Assembly: GCF_023072615.1 (NCBI RefSeq)
Contig: NZ_JAKNRW010000003.1
Location: 62,001-126,000, forward strand
Source of the DNA: Pseudomonas violetae
GTDB taxonomy: Bacteria > Pseudomonadota > Gammaproteobacteria > Pseudomonadales > Pseudomonadaceae
Length of the DNA: 64,000 nt
Direction: 5' to 3'
Below, piece after piece: positions 56,236-64,000 of this stretch. Every line of letters begins with the position of its first letter. Positions within the stretch are counted from its first letter, which is position 1. The translations under genes were made by a program, and so were the position numbers. The notes under the pieces are model-generated. The model worked only from the letters and a program-made list of their open reading frames with translations. It had not been told where the DNA came from and ran no database searches.

Positions 56236-58718
56236 CAGCCTTTCCCCGTCTCTGCGGTAGTTTCCAGGTCACTGACCATGCGGCGGATGCGGTCGGCGAG
56301 TTTTTCCGAGCTCATGCTCTCGCGCATGCGCTCCACCAACAGTGGAAAGGCCAGCGGCGTTGGCCGTTCAATCGGGTGCAGGTCGAGCCTGAGTCGGACT
56401 ATTCGCTCAAGCGTCTGTTCCAGTCGCCGAATATCCAGCTCCTCGCGCAAGACTTCTTCCCCTGCCTGGGCCAGCAGCAGATTGTCGGCGTCATATTGCT
56501 TGAATACCTGGAAAAAAAGGCCGCTGGAAGCCTGGACCTGCCGGGTACTTTTCGGGGCTCCGGGATAACCGGCAAACACCAGGCCGGCGATGCGCGCAAT
56601 TTCGCGGAAGCGGCGCAAGGCCAACTCGCCTGCATTCAGGCTGGCAAGCACATCAGCCATCAGGTGCTCATGACTGAGCAGTTGCGCGTTGAGATGCTCA
56701 GGCCAGTCCACTTGAGTGGCGCTCAACAACTCCAGTCCGTAATCATTCACCGCAATGGAGAACGTCACCGCCAGCCGTTGACTGACCCGCCACGCTAGCA
56801 GGCTGGCCAGGCCCAGGTGTACCTGGCGGCCGGCGAAAGGGTAAAGGAACAGGTGCCAGCCCTCGCGGGATTTCAGGACTTCGGCCAGCAGGCTTTTATC
56901 CGTTGGCAGCCCGGACCATTGTTGTTGCACCTCCAGCAAGGGGCGCAATGCCTTCATTTCCGGCCCAACGAATTCGCCCGACGCAGCAGCACTGAAACGC
57001 GCCACAACTGCAGCGGCCAGTTCACTGGAAAGCGGCATGCGCCCGCCATTCCAGCGCGGTACCGCGGCTTTCTTCGCCGTGCTGCGCTTGACGTAGGCCG
57101 TCATGTTTTCCACTCGCACCAACTCCAGCAAGCGCCCTGCAAACAGAAACCCGTCGCCAGGCTTGAGCCGCGCTATAAAACCTTCCTCGACACTGCCCAG
57201 CTGCTTGCCACCGCCGCCCTTGCTCCAGAACTTCAACTGAATGCTCGCATCGCTGACGATGGTGCCAATGCTCATGCGATGGCGGCGCGCCAAACGCGCG
57301 TCGGGTACCCGCCACACGCCCTTTTCATCCGGTTCGACCCGGCGATAATCCGGGTAGGCCGTCAGAGAAAGTCCGCCGTGGCGTACGAAAGCCAGTGCCC
57401 ACATCCAGTCCTCCGGGGTGAGGTCGCGATAGGCCCAGGCACCGCGTACTTCTTCGTACAGGTCCTCGGGTACGAAGCCGCCACCCAACGCGATACTGAC
57501 CAGGTGTTGCACCAGCACATCCAGCGGCTTGTGCGGCGATTCCCGGGGCTCGATGTGACGCTGCGCCACGGCGTCCTGAGCCGCAATCGCCTCGATCAAT
57601 TCAAGGCTGTGAGTCGGCACCAGCGTCACCCGCGACACCCGCCCGGGCGCGTGGCCGGAGCGGCCTGCACGCTGCATCAGCCGCGCGACCCCTTTGGCCG
57701 AACCAATCTGCAACACCCGTTCCACCGGGAGGAAATCCACCCCCAGGTCGAGACTGGAAGTACAGACCACGGCTTTGAGCCGGCCATCCTTGAGCGCCCG
57801 TTCGACCCAGTCCCGGGTATCCCGGGACAGTGAGCTGTGATGCAGCGCAATCAATCCGGCCCAGTCTGGCCGTGCCTCCAGCAACGCCTGATACCAGATC
57901 TCCGATTGCGCACGGGTATTGGTGAACACCAGGGTGCTGGGGCTAGACTCGAGTTCCTCGACTACTTGCGGCAACATTTTCAGGCCAATGTGGCCGGCCC
58001 AGGGAAAGCGTTCAATGGCGGCGGGACGCAGTGAGTCGACTCGCAGGCCTTTGGCGCTCTGCCCCTGCACGCTGATGCCGCCTTGAGGTATGAGCACTTG
58101 CTCGGCGTGGGGCTGATTGCCCAGGGTCGCGGACACGCCCCACACCACTAGGTCTGGCTGCCACCGGCGCAAGCGGGCGAGGGCCAGTTGCAGCTGCACT
58201 CCGCGTTTGTTACCGAGCAGTTCATGCCATTCATCCACCACTATCATGCGCAAGGTCGACAAGGCGGTTTGCGCGTCGGCCCGAGCCAGCAGCAGGGTGA
58301 GACTTTCCGGGGTGGTGATCAGGGCGGTGGGCAGGCGCCTGCTTTGCCGAGCCCGTTCGCTGGCGCTGGTGTCACCAGTTCGCAGGCCGACGTTCCAGGG
58401 AATCTGCAGGTCCTGCAGCGTTACCTCCAAGGCTCGCGCAGTGTCCGCAGCCAACGCGCGCATCGGGGTTACCCACAAGACGGTCAGCGGTTCGGCGGCA
58501 GGTTTGCGCTTGCGCGGTTTTTCGACAGGGGCGAGGGGGTTGGCGTAGCGGTTGAGTGCGCCAAACCAGACTGCGTAGGTTTTACCCGCGCCAGTACTGG
58601 CGTGCAGCAACCCGGACTGCCCTTGTTTGACGGCGGCCCAGACCTGTTTTTGAAAAGCGAACGGCTTCCAGCCGCGTGCGCTGAACCATTGTTTTGCAAA
58701 GTCTGGAGATGATCCCAT
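56235..58718 (-). CDS. lhr: Ligase-associated DEXH-box helicase Lhr
   Basis: An 827-residue SF2 3'-to-5' DNA helicase. Walker A is STGAGKTY near residue 41, the DEWHEL motif II near residue 166, motif [13 protein letters not shown] near residue 350, followed by the winged helix and Lhr core domain. It is the short form (about 820 residues), lacking the long C-terminal extension of E. coli Lhr. The gene cluster with pdeM supports a role in DNA repair; the ligase of the set lies 4.5 kb upstream beyond the ABC transporter operon. Confidence 0.93.
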   Translation of the reverse strand: MGSSPDFAKQWFSARGWKPFAFQKQVWAAVKQGQSGLLHASTGAGKTYAVWFGALNRYANPLAPVEKPRKRKPAAEPLTVLWVTPMRALAADTARALEVTLQDLQIPWNVGLRTGDTSASERARQSRRLPTALITTPESLTLLLARADAQTALSTLRMIVVDEWHELLGNKRGVQLQLALARLRRWQPDLVVWGVSATLGNQPHAEQVLIPQGGISVQGQSAKGLRVDSLRPAAIERFPWAGHIGLKMLPQVVEELESSPSTLVFTNTRAQSEIWYQALLEARPDWAGLIALHHSSLSRDTRDWVERALKDGRLKAVVCTSSLDLGVDFLPVERVLQIGSAKGVARLMQRAGRSGHAPGRVSRVTLVPTHSLELIEAIAAQDAVAQRHIEPRESPHKPLDVLVQHLVSIALGGGFVPEDLYEEVRGAWAYRDLTPEDWMWALAFVRHGGLSLTAYPDYRRVEPDEKGVWRVPDARLARRHRMSIGTIVSDASIQLKFWSKGGGGKQLGSVEEGFIARLKPGDGFLFAGRLLELVRVENMTAYVKRSTAKKAAVPRWNGGRMPLSSELAAAVVARFSAAASGEFVGPEMKALRPLLEVQQQWSGLPTDKSLLAEVLKSREGWHLFLYPFAGRQVHLGLASLLAWRVSQRLAVTFSIAVNDYGLELLSATQVDWPEHLNAQLLSHEHLMADVLASLNAGELALRRFREIARIAGLVFAGYPGAPKSTRQVQASSGLFFQVFKQYDADNLLLAQAGEEVLREELDIRRLEQTLERIVRLRLDLHPIERPTPLAFPLLVERMRESMSSEKLADRIRRMVSDLETTAETGKG

Positions 58719-58736
58719 GCCGGCTGCTTGCGCCCT

Positions 58737-58835
58737 GTAGGAGCTGTCGAGTGATACGAGGCTGCGATCTTTCGAGCTGGCCTTTGCCGAACTAGTTCAG
58801 AAGATCGCAGCCTCGTTGCTCTCGGCAGCTCCTAC
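58737..58835. repeat. Long intergenic palindrome between aotP and lhr
   Basis: GTAGGAGCTGTCGAG and CTCGGCAGCTCCTAC form the outer arms; CGAGGCTGCGATCTT and AAGATCGCAGCCTCG form the perfect 15-nt inner arms. About 99 bp, larger cousin of the GATCGCAG hairpins. It begins 18 nt ahead of the lhr ATG and overlaps the 3' end of aotP, so it probably attenuates read-through. Confidence 0.8.
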
Positions 58836-59596
58836 TTCAAATTCCCACTCAGGAACTGCTGCAGCCGCTCGCTGCGCGGATTGCCCAACACATCCTCGGG
58901 GGCGCCTTGCTCCTCAACCAGGCCCTGATGCAGAAACAGCACCTGGCTCGATACCTTGCGCGCAAAACTCATCTCGTGGGTCACCATGATCATGGTGCGG
59001 CCCTCTTCAGCCAGGCCCTGGATCACCTTCAGCACTTCCCCCACCAACTCCGGATCAAGGGCCGAAGTCGGCTCGTCAAACAACATCACCTCCGGCTCCA
59101 TTGCCAGCGCGCGGGCAATGGCAACACGCTGCTGCTGACCGCCCGATAGAAACGCCGGGTATTGGTCCGCCACCCGCGCCGGCAGACCGACCTTGTCGAG
59201 GTAGCGTCGCGCGCGGTCTTCGGCTTCCTGCTTGCTGCAACCCAGCACCCGCCGCGGTGCCATCGTGATGTTCTCCAGCACCGTCATGTGGCTCCACAGG
59301 TTGAAGTGCTGGAACACCATCGCCAGGCGAGTTCGGATCCTTTGCAGTTCATCGGCGTCCGCCACATGCATGCCGTGGCTATCCTTGATCATGCGGATGC
59401 TCTGGCCGTCCAGGCTCATCGCGCCGTCGTTGGGTTGTTCGAGAAAGTTGATGCAGCGCAGAAAGGTACTTTTACCCGAACCGCTGGCGCCGATCAGGCT
59501 GATGACGTCGCCGGTGTTGGCCTTGAGCGAAACACCCTTGAGCACGTGATGATCGCCATAGCTTTTGTGCAGTCCTTCAATGGTCAGTTTGTACAT
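58832..59596 (-). CDS. aotP: Basic amino acid ABC transporter, ATP-binding protein (AotP/HisP type)
   Basis: A 254-residue ABC ATPase: Walker A GASGSGKST near residue 36, signature LSGGQQQRVAIARAL near residue 160, Walker B VMLFDEPTSALDPE following. The subgroup motifs match HisP/ArtP for basic amino acids. The start at 59596 (MYKLTIEGLHKSYG) is behind GAGG. Last gene of the operon aotJ-Q-M-O-P. In P. aeruginosa argR comes next; here it is lhr. Confidence 0.9.
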   Translation of the reverse strand: MYKLTIEGLHKSYGDHHVLKGVSLKANTGDVISLIGASGSGKSTFLRCINFLEQPNDGAMSLDGQSIRMIKDSHGMHVADADELQRIRTRLAMVFQHFNLWSHMTVLENITMAPRRVLGCSKQEAEDRARRYLDKVGLPARVADQYPAFLSGGQQQRVAIARALAMEPEVMLFDEPTSALDPELVGEVLKVIQGLAEEGRTMIMVTHEMSFARKVSSQVLFLHQGLVEEQGAPEDVLGNPRSERLQQFLSGNLK

Positions 59597-59610
59597 GGGG
59601 CAATGCATCC

Positions 59611-60729
59611 TCAAGGCGAAAGTAGGTAGCCGCTGCGATAGGCTTCAGTGCCCGCAACATGGGCGATCACCATGCCAGCAGTGGCCATGCGTCGCAGCGA
59701 CCGGGCGTACATGAGCCCAGCGGCGGCGCAATGGACTGGGGTGACGTGATCAAGCACCGGATCAATGATTTCAGCAACCAGCTGCCCCGCTTCCAGGTAT
59801 TCCCCTGGCAGCGCCGCGAACACCAGTAACCCGCCAACCGGCGTCGCTACTGGCTCCACGCCGGCCAGCGGCGTCGCAGGGTAGGGCAGTTCGGGCAGGG
59901 GGGGCGGCGTACCGACTATGGCGCCGAAGTGGATCAGGTAATCGAGCAATGCCTGGCAGTCGAGACTGGCCAGTGGGTGATTGACGTCGCCCTGGCCGCG
60001 CAATTCGACGGTCACCGAAAAACTGCCCAAGGGGATGTCGAAGTACTCGCCGAAGCGCTCTTTCAATTGCCACCAAAGCAGTGTGAAGCATTCGTCGAAC
60101 GACTGGCCGCCGGAATCAGTTGCCAGCAGGCTGGCTTCAGCGCCGATGTAGCGGGCGAGCGGCTCGACATGAGGCCACGCCTCGGGTGTGGTGTAGAGAT
60201 GCGCGACAGCTTCGAAATCGCAATGCAGGTCCAGCACCATGTCAGCATCACAGGCCAGCCGTTGCAAGGTCAGGCGCTGGGATTGCAACTGGGTGGTCGC
60301 TGTGTGCCTTGCCAGCGCCTGGCGCAGGCTGCTGCGGATGATTTGCAGGTTGCGCTGCGGGTCATCGCCCAGTTCTCCTTCGATTTCGTTGCCGACTTCT
60401 TCACTCAGGTCGACGAACCAGCGGTTGAAATTCTGCCCGCTTTCCAGCTCGTAGCGGCCCAAGGGTACATCCATAAGGACCTGTTCGAGGCCGACCGGAT
60501 TGGCCACCGGCACCAGCACGATTTCACTGCGCAGGCGGCCGGCAGCTTCCAGTTCCCTGAGGCGCTGTTTGAGGTGCCAGGCCACCAGCATGCCGGGCAT
60601 TTCATCGGCGTGCAGGGACGACTGGATGTAGATCTTGCCGCTGGCCGACGAGGGGCCGAAGTGGAAGCTGTGAATCTGCCGTGCGGTCCCCGGCAGCGGG
60701 GCCAGCAAGTCATGGATCTGGTGGCGCAT
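59611..60729 (-). CDS. aotO: Succinylglutamate desuccinylase/aspartoacylase-family protein (AotO type)
   Basis: A 372-residue zinc carboxypeptidase-like protein. The zinc motif HADE (SSLHADEMPGM near residue 40) and the third ligand in LDLHCDFEAV near residue 165 are present, and the C-terminal barrel has AGGLL-like GLMYARSL. It sits inside the transporter operon as PA0891 (aotO) does in P. aeruginosa. A role in removing an acyl group from an imported arginine derivative is plausible but unproven. ATG 60729 (MRHQIHDLL) used. Confidence 0.85.
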   Translation of the reverse strand: MRHQIHDLLAPLPGTARQIHSFHFGPSSASGKIYIQSSLHADEMPGMLVAWHLKQRLRELEAAGRLRSEIVLVPVANPVGLEQVLMDVPLGRYELESGQNFNRWFVDLSEEVGNEIEGELGDDPQRNLQIIRSSLRQALARHTATTQLQSQRLTLQRLACDADMVLDLHCDFEAVAHLYTTPEAWPHVEPLARYIGAEASLLATDSGGQSFDECFTLLWWQLKERFGEYFDIPLGSFSVTVELRGQGDVNHPLASLDCQALLDYLIHFGAIVGTPPPLPELPYPATPLAGVEPVATPVGGLLVFAALPGEYLEAGQLVAEIIDPVLDHVTPVHCAAAGLMYARSLRRMATAGMVIAHVAGTEAYRSGYLLSP

Positions 60730-60740
60730 GGTGCAAAGTC

Positions 60741-61451
60741 CTAGTGGGTCGGCCCGAGGAAGGCCAGCCATCGGCGTTCGGCGAGGCGGAACAAGCCGAC
60801 CAGTGCAAAAGTAACGGTCAGGTAGATCAGAGCGGCGATGCCGAACGATTGAAAGGTCAGGAAGGTCGCCGAGTTGGCGTCCCGAGCGACTTTCAGGACA
60901 TCAGGGATGGTCGCGGTGAACGCCACGGTGGTCGAGTGCAGCATCAGGATCACTTCGTTGCTGTAATAAGGCAATGAGCGGCGCAGGGCCGAAGGCATGA
61001 TCACATAGGCATACAGCTTCCAGCCGGTCAGGCCGTAGGCTTTGGCCGCTTCGACTTCCCCGTGGTTCATGCTGCGAATGGCCCCGGCAAAAATCTCCGT
61101 GGTGTAGGCGCAGGTGTTGAGGGCGAATGCCAGGATCGTGCAGTTCATCGCATCGCGAAAGAACGCATCCAGCACCGGTTGAGCACGCACCGCCGCCAGG
61201 CTATAGATACCGGTGTAGCAAATCAGCAACTGGATATAGAGAGGCGTACCCCGAAACAGGTAGGTGTAGAACTGTACTGGCCAGCGCACGTAGACCTTGG
61301 ACGAGACCCGGGCAATCGACAACGGGATCGACACCAGGAAACCAATGAAGATCGATGCGCTGAGCAACCACAGGGTCATGGCCAGGCCAGTGATGTTGTA
61401 GCCGTCTGTATAAAGGAAGGGTTTCCAGTATTCCTGCAGGAGTTCGATCAT
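60741..61451 (-). CDS. aotM: Basic amino acid ABC transporter permease (AotM/HisM type)
   Basis: A 236-residue inner membrane permease with about five helices. The EAA loop EVEAAKAYGLTGWKLYAYVIMP near residue 150 contacts the ATPase. Its ATG overlaps the aotQ stop by 4 nt (ATGA), so the two permeases are made together, as in the HisQM heterodimer. Confidence 0.92.
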   Translation of the reverse strand: MIELLQEYWKPFLYTDGYNITGLAMTLWLLSASIFIGFLVSIPLSIARVSSKVYVRWPVQFYTYLFRGTPLYIQLLICYTGIYSLAAVRAQPVLDAFFRDAMNCTILAFALNTCAYTTEIFAGAIRSMNHGEVEAAKAYGLTGWKLYAYVIMPSALRRSLPYYSNEVILMLHSTTVAFTATIPDVLKVARDANSATFLTFQSFGIAALIYLTVTFALVGLFRLAERRWLAFLGPTH

Positions 61452-62176
61452 CGTACGGCCTCCCGGGATCCGGCGGCGTAGCGGCGTTCGAGCCAGCGCA
61501 GGACGAAGTTGGAGGCGCTGGTAATCAACAGGTAGATCAGGGCCGCCAGGACCAGGAAATAGAACAGCTGGTACGTGCTCTTACCGGCGTCCTGGGCGGC
61601 CTTGACCAGGTCGGCGAGGCCGATGATCGACACCAGCGCGGTGGCCTTGAGCATCACCATCCAGTTGTTGCCGATACCTGGCAGGGCAAAGCGCATCATT
61701 TGCGGGAACACCACGATGCGAAAGCATTGGCCCCGTTTGAGTCCATAGGCGGTGGCGGCTTCGATCTGACCCCGGGGGACCGCGAGGATCGCGCCACGGA
61801 AAGTCTCGGTGAAGTACGCGCCATAAATGAAACCCAAGGTAATAACCCCGGCACTGAACGGGTTGATCTCGATGTATTCCCATTCCATGAAATCGGTAAA
61901 CGACGTCAGCCAGGTTTGCAGGCTGTAGAAAATCAGCAGCATCAGCACCAGATCCGGCACCCCGCGAATCAGCGTGGTATAGACCTGCGCCGGCACCCGT
62001 AGCAGTTTGAGTGTTGACAGCTTGGCAGTGGCGCCGAGCAGGCCGAGTAATACGGCCACCAGCAGCGACAACGCCGATAATTTGATGGTCATCCAGGTGC
62101 CTTCCAGCAGCAACGGGCCGAAGCCCTGAAGGCTGAAGGCGGAGAGCCCCAGATTTTGCAGGAGTTTTTCGAACAT
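61448..62176 (-). CDS. aotQ: Basic amino acid ABC transporter permease (AotQ/HisQ type)
   Basis: A 242-residue membrane permease. The EAA loop QIEAATAYGLKRGQCFRIVVFP is near residue 145. It pairs with AotM. Between aotJ and this gene lies a terminator-like hairpin (62199-62227), so its expression is likely lower than that of the binding protein. Confidence 0.92.
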   Translation of the reverse strand: MFEKLLQNLGLSAFSLQGFGPLLLEGTWMTIKLSALSLLVAVLLGLLGATAKLSTLKLLRVPAQVYTTLIRGVPDLVLMLLIFYSLQTWLTSFTDFMEWEYIEINPFSAGVITLGFIYGAYFTETFRGAILAVPRGQIEAATAYGLKRGQCFRIVVFPQMMRFALPGIGNNWMVMLKATALVSIIGLADLVKAAQDAGKSTYQLFYFLVLAALIYLLITSASNFVLRWLERRYAAGSREAVR

Positions 62177-62198
62177 AAATCAGCAACCTGATCGGGTG

Positions 62199-62227
62199 AA
62201 AAAAGCGCCCATCAAAAGATGGGCGCT
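62199..62227 (-). terminator. Attenuator between aotJ and aotQ
   Basis: Minus strand AGCGCCCATC-TTTT-GATGGGCGCTTTTTT: perfect 10-bp stem and T-tract 5 nt after the aotJ stop. Within an operon this gives more binding protein than permease. Confidence 0.85.
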
Positions 62228-62232
62228 GGGCA

Positions 62233-63015
62233 TTATTTGCCGCTGTACAGATTCAGATCGCCGAAGTGTTTCTTCTGAATGGTGGCGTAGGTGCCATCGT
62301 CGTGTAACGCTTTGATACCTTTATCCAAAAGCGCTTTCAGCTCGGTGTTACCTTTCTTAATACCGACCGCTGTTTTGGCTGGTAGCAGTTCGCTGTCGAC
62401 CGGCTTGCTTATTTCGTAGCCTTCGCCTTTTGGCGACTTGAGGAAACTCAGTTCCGCTTGCAGCATGTCCTGGATGGCGCCGTCGAGACGACCGGAGGTC
62501 AGGTCGGTATACACCTGGTCCTGGTTCTGGTAAGCCTGGGTTTTGACGCCAGCCTTGTCCAGCACGGCCTTGGCGTAGGCTTCCTGGATGGTGCCCTGCT
62601 CGTAGCCAATGGTTTTGCCCTTGAGTGAGGCGACGTCTTCGCTCAGGCCCGAGCCCTTCTTGAACACGTAGGCGGTAGGGCCGGAGAACAGTTCGCTGGA
62701 GAAGTCGATAACCTTTTCACGGGCCGGGGTAACGGTCATCGACGAGATTACGCCGTCGAACTTGTTGGCCTTGAGGCCTGGGATCATGCCGTCGAAATCA
62801 CTTTCGACCCACTTGCACTTGACCTTCAACTCGGCGCAGATCGCGTTCCCCAGATCGATGTCGAAGCCCACGAGGTTGCCGTCAGCCGCTTTCGACTCGA
62901 ACGGTGCGTAGGAAGGGTCAACGCCAAAACGCAATTCCTTGTATTCCTTCGCTACCGCGGAGCCGGCAGCCATGCACAACGCCAGTGCAGAAAGGGTCAG
63001 CAATGCTTTTTTCAT
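62233..63015 (-). CDS. aotJ: Basic amino acid ABC transporter, periplasmic binding protein (AotJ/HisJ type)
   Basis: A 260-residue type 2 periplasmic binding protein. Signal peptide about 1-22 (LSALALCMAAGSAVA before KEYKELRFG). The ligand motifs GVDPSYAPFESKAADGNLVGFDIDLG match the lysine/arginine/ornithine/histidine group (ArgT, HisJ, AotJ). First gene of the transporter operon. The 197 bp between it and the ligase gene upstream presumably hold its promoter. Confidence 0.92.
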   Translation of the reverse strand: MKKALLTLSALALCMAAGSAVAKEYKELRFGVDPSYAPFESKAADGNLVGFDIDLGNAICAELKVKCKWVESDFDGMIPGLKANKFDGVISSMTVTPAREKVIDFSSELFSGPTAYVFKKGSGLSEDVASLKGKTIGYEQGTIQEAYAKAVLDKAGVKTQAYQNQDQVYTDLTSGRLDGAIQDMLQAELSFLKSPKGEGYEISKPVDSELLPAKTAVGIKKGNTELKALLDKGIKALHDDGTYATIQKKHFGDLNLYSGK

Positions 63016-63212
63016 TATTCAATCCCTAAAAACCAATTTGAGCGCTTGTGGCGCGTAAAATTTGTTACTGGAAAGCGTAAGACCTGAATAAAGTAGCAAT
63101 TTCTGAACCATAGTCCCGAACAAGCGTTTTAAAAGGTGCTTCGAGAAACAGCAGGCAGACGTTTATGCACGCAAGCGGGCATGACCGAGCCGGCGCACCA
63201 AATCGGTTCATT

Positions 63213-64000
63213 TCAGCCCAGCAGGTCCTGCAACGTTGCCAGGTTATCCGCCTCGTCCACCGACTTGTCGCGGCGCCAGCGCAGCATCCGCGCAAACCGC
63301 ACGGCGATCCCGCTCTTGTGGCGTTTAGACAGGGCGATACCCTCGAAGCCCAGTTCGAACACCAGGCTCGGCGTCACGCTGCTGACCGGGCCGAATTTCT
63401 CCACTGTGGTCTTGCGTACGATGCTGTCGACCTGACGCATTTCTTCGTCGGTCAAGCCGGAGTACGCCTTGGCGAACGGTACCAGTGCACGTTCACTTGA
63501 GTCCGCCGGGCCGTCCCACACGGCGAAGGTATAATCGCTGTACAGGCTGGCGCGCCGACCGTGGCCGCGTTGTGCGTAGATCAGCACGGCATCGACGCTG
63601 TAAGGGTCGACTTTCCACTTCCACCACACGCCCATGTCCTTAGTCCTGCCGACGCCATACAGCGCATCTCGCGCCTTAAGCATCATGCCCTCGACGCCCA
63701 GGCTGCGAGAGGCTTCACGTTGGCGGGCGAGGTCAAACCAGTCTTCGCCGGTGAGTACCGGGGAGGCCAGCAAAACCGGGTTGTTGCATGCGACGAGAAC
63801 GTGCTCCAGCTGGGTACGCCGTGCGGCCAGAGGTTGGTTGCGCCAATCTTCGCCATTCCATTCCAGCAGGTCGTAGGCGAGTACCACTACCGGCACGTCG
63901 TCGAGGATTTTCTTGCCGAGGGTCTTACGGCCGATACGCTGTTGCAGCAAAGCAAAAGGCTGCACCGACGGTGCCGAGGGCGCTTGCGGGGCGAAGGCAT
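63213..64000 (-). CDS. Ligase-associated ATP-dependent DNA ligase (C-terminal part)
   Basis: Only the last 262 codons are in the window; the 5' end lies beyond the right edge and the frame is open to it. Visible are FALLQQRIGRKTLGKK and VLAYDLLEWNG of the nucleotidyltransferase domain, motif IV EGMMLK, motif V WWKWK, and the OB-fold domain (LPSLVFELGFEGIALSKRHKSG type, RFARMLRWRRDK). It belongs with PdeM and Lhr, which lie 4.5 kb downstream on the same strand, and an MBL-fold exonuclease is expected just outside the window. Confidence 0.92.
   Translation of the reverse strand, partial: AFAPQAPSAPSVQPFALLQQRIGRKTLGKKILDDVPVVVLAYDLLEWNGEDWRNQPLAARRTQLEHVLVACNNPVLLASPVLTGEDWFDLARQREASRSLGVEGMMLKARDALYGVGRTKDMGVWWKWKVDPYSVDAVLIYAQRGHGRRASLYSDYTFAVWDGPADSSERALVPFAKAYSGLTDEEMRQVDSIVRKTTVEKFGPVSSVTPSLVFELGFEGIALSKRHKSGIAVRFARMLRWRRDKSVDEADNLATLQDLLG

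Overview
The window is a contiguous, gene-dense piece of a Pseudomonas chromosome, most likely from the P. fluorescens group. The case rests on gene order and content. The stretch lpxA-lpxB-rnhB-dnaE-accA-tilS-pyrG-kdsA-eno-ftsB-ispD / adhC-fghA-ispF-truD-surE-pcm-nlpD-rpoS / fdxA-mutS-cinA-recA-recX follows the order I know from P. aeruginosa. An RsmZ-type small RNA lies directly downstream of rpoS, as in fluorescent pseudomonads. Many intergenic gaps carry paired REP sequences of the type GCGGGCTTGCTCGCGAAGG. No species can be named from this alone.

Layout. (1) 1-12.6 kb: lipid A (lpxA partial, lpxB), DNA replication and RNA-DNA hybrid repair (rnhB, dnaE), fatty acid synthesis (accA), tRNA-Ile lysidine (tilS), CTP synthesis (pyrG), KDO synthesis (kdsA), enolase. 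(2) 12.8-20.9 kb: ftsB-ispD, a LysR gene divergent from the formaldehyde detoxification pair adhC-fghA, then ispF-truD-surE-pcm-nlpD with overlapping starts and stops. (3) 21.0-23.0 kb: rpoS, a terminator split by a 180-bp MITE-like insertion, then a GacA box and rsmZ. (4) 22.7-28.1 kb: fdxA, mutS, the CinA C-terminal-type amidase, and recA-recX behind a LexA box. (5) 28.1-34.3 kb: LOG-family protein, a small ORF, a PA3611-like secreted protein, a DTW-domain tRNA modification enzyme, ErdR response regulator, dgkA, and the divergent finR/fpr pair. (6) 34.4-45.9 kb: trmO, rhlG-like reductase, YehS-like protein, an RsuA-type pseudouridine synthase with an altered active-site loop, GNAT, rimO, kup, and a VirJ-like/MprF pair for aminoacyl-phosphatidylglycerol turnover. 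(7) 46.1-54.3 kb: two initiator tRNA genes, dinB with a LexA box, a lipoprotein of unknown function, proS, ampG, an alkyltransferase-like protein, a DUF481 outer membrane protein, and a cold shock gene. (8) 54.6-64.0 kb: dcd, a small proline-rich ORF, then pdeM-lhr and (at the right edge) the ATP-dependent ligase of a ligase-associated DNA repair cluster, interrupted by a basic amino acid ABC transporter operon (aotJQMOP type).

The genes are overwhelmingly core functions. I see no prophage, plasmid, CRISPR array or toxin-antitoxin island. The most unusual structures are between genes: the MITE in the rpoS terminator loop, the terminator-like hairpin abutting the ispF start codon, the nested inverted repeats ahead of kup, and the duplicated initiator tRNA unit. 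Among proteins, the displaced Asp in the RsuA-family enzyme, the transporter operon inside the ligase cluster, and two small unassigned ORFs deserve a second look.
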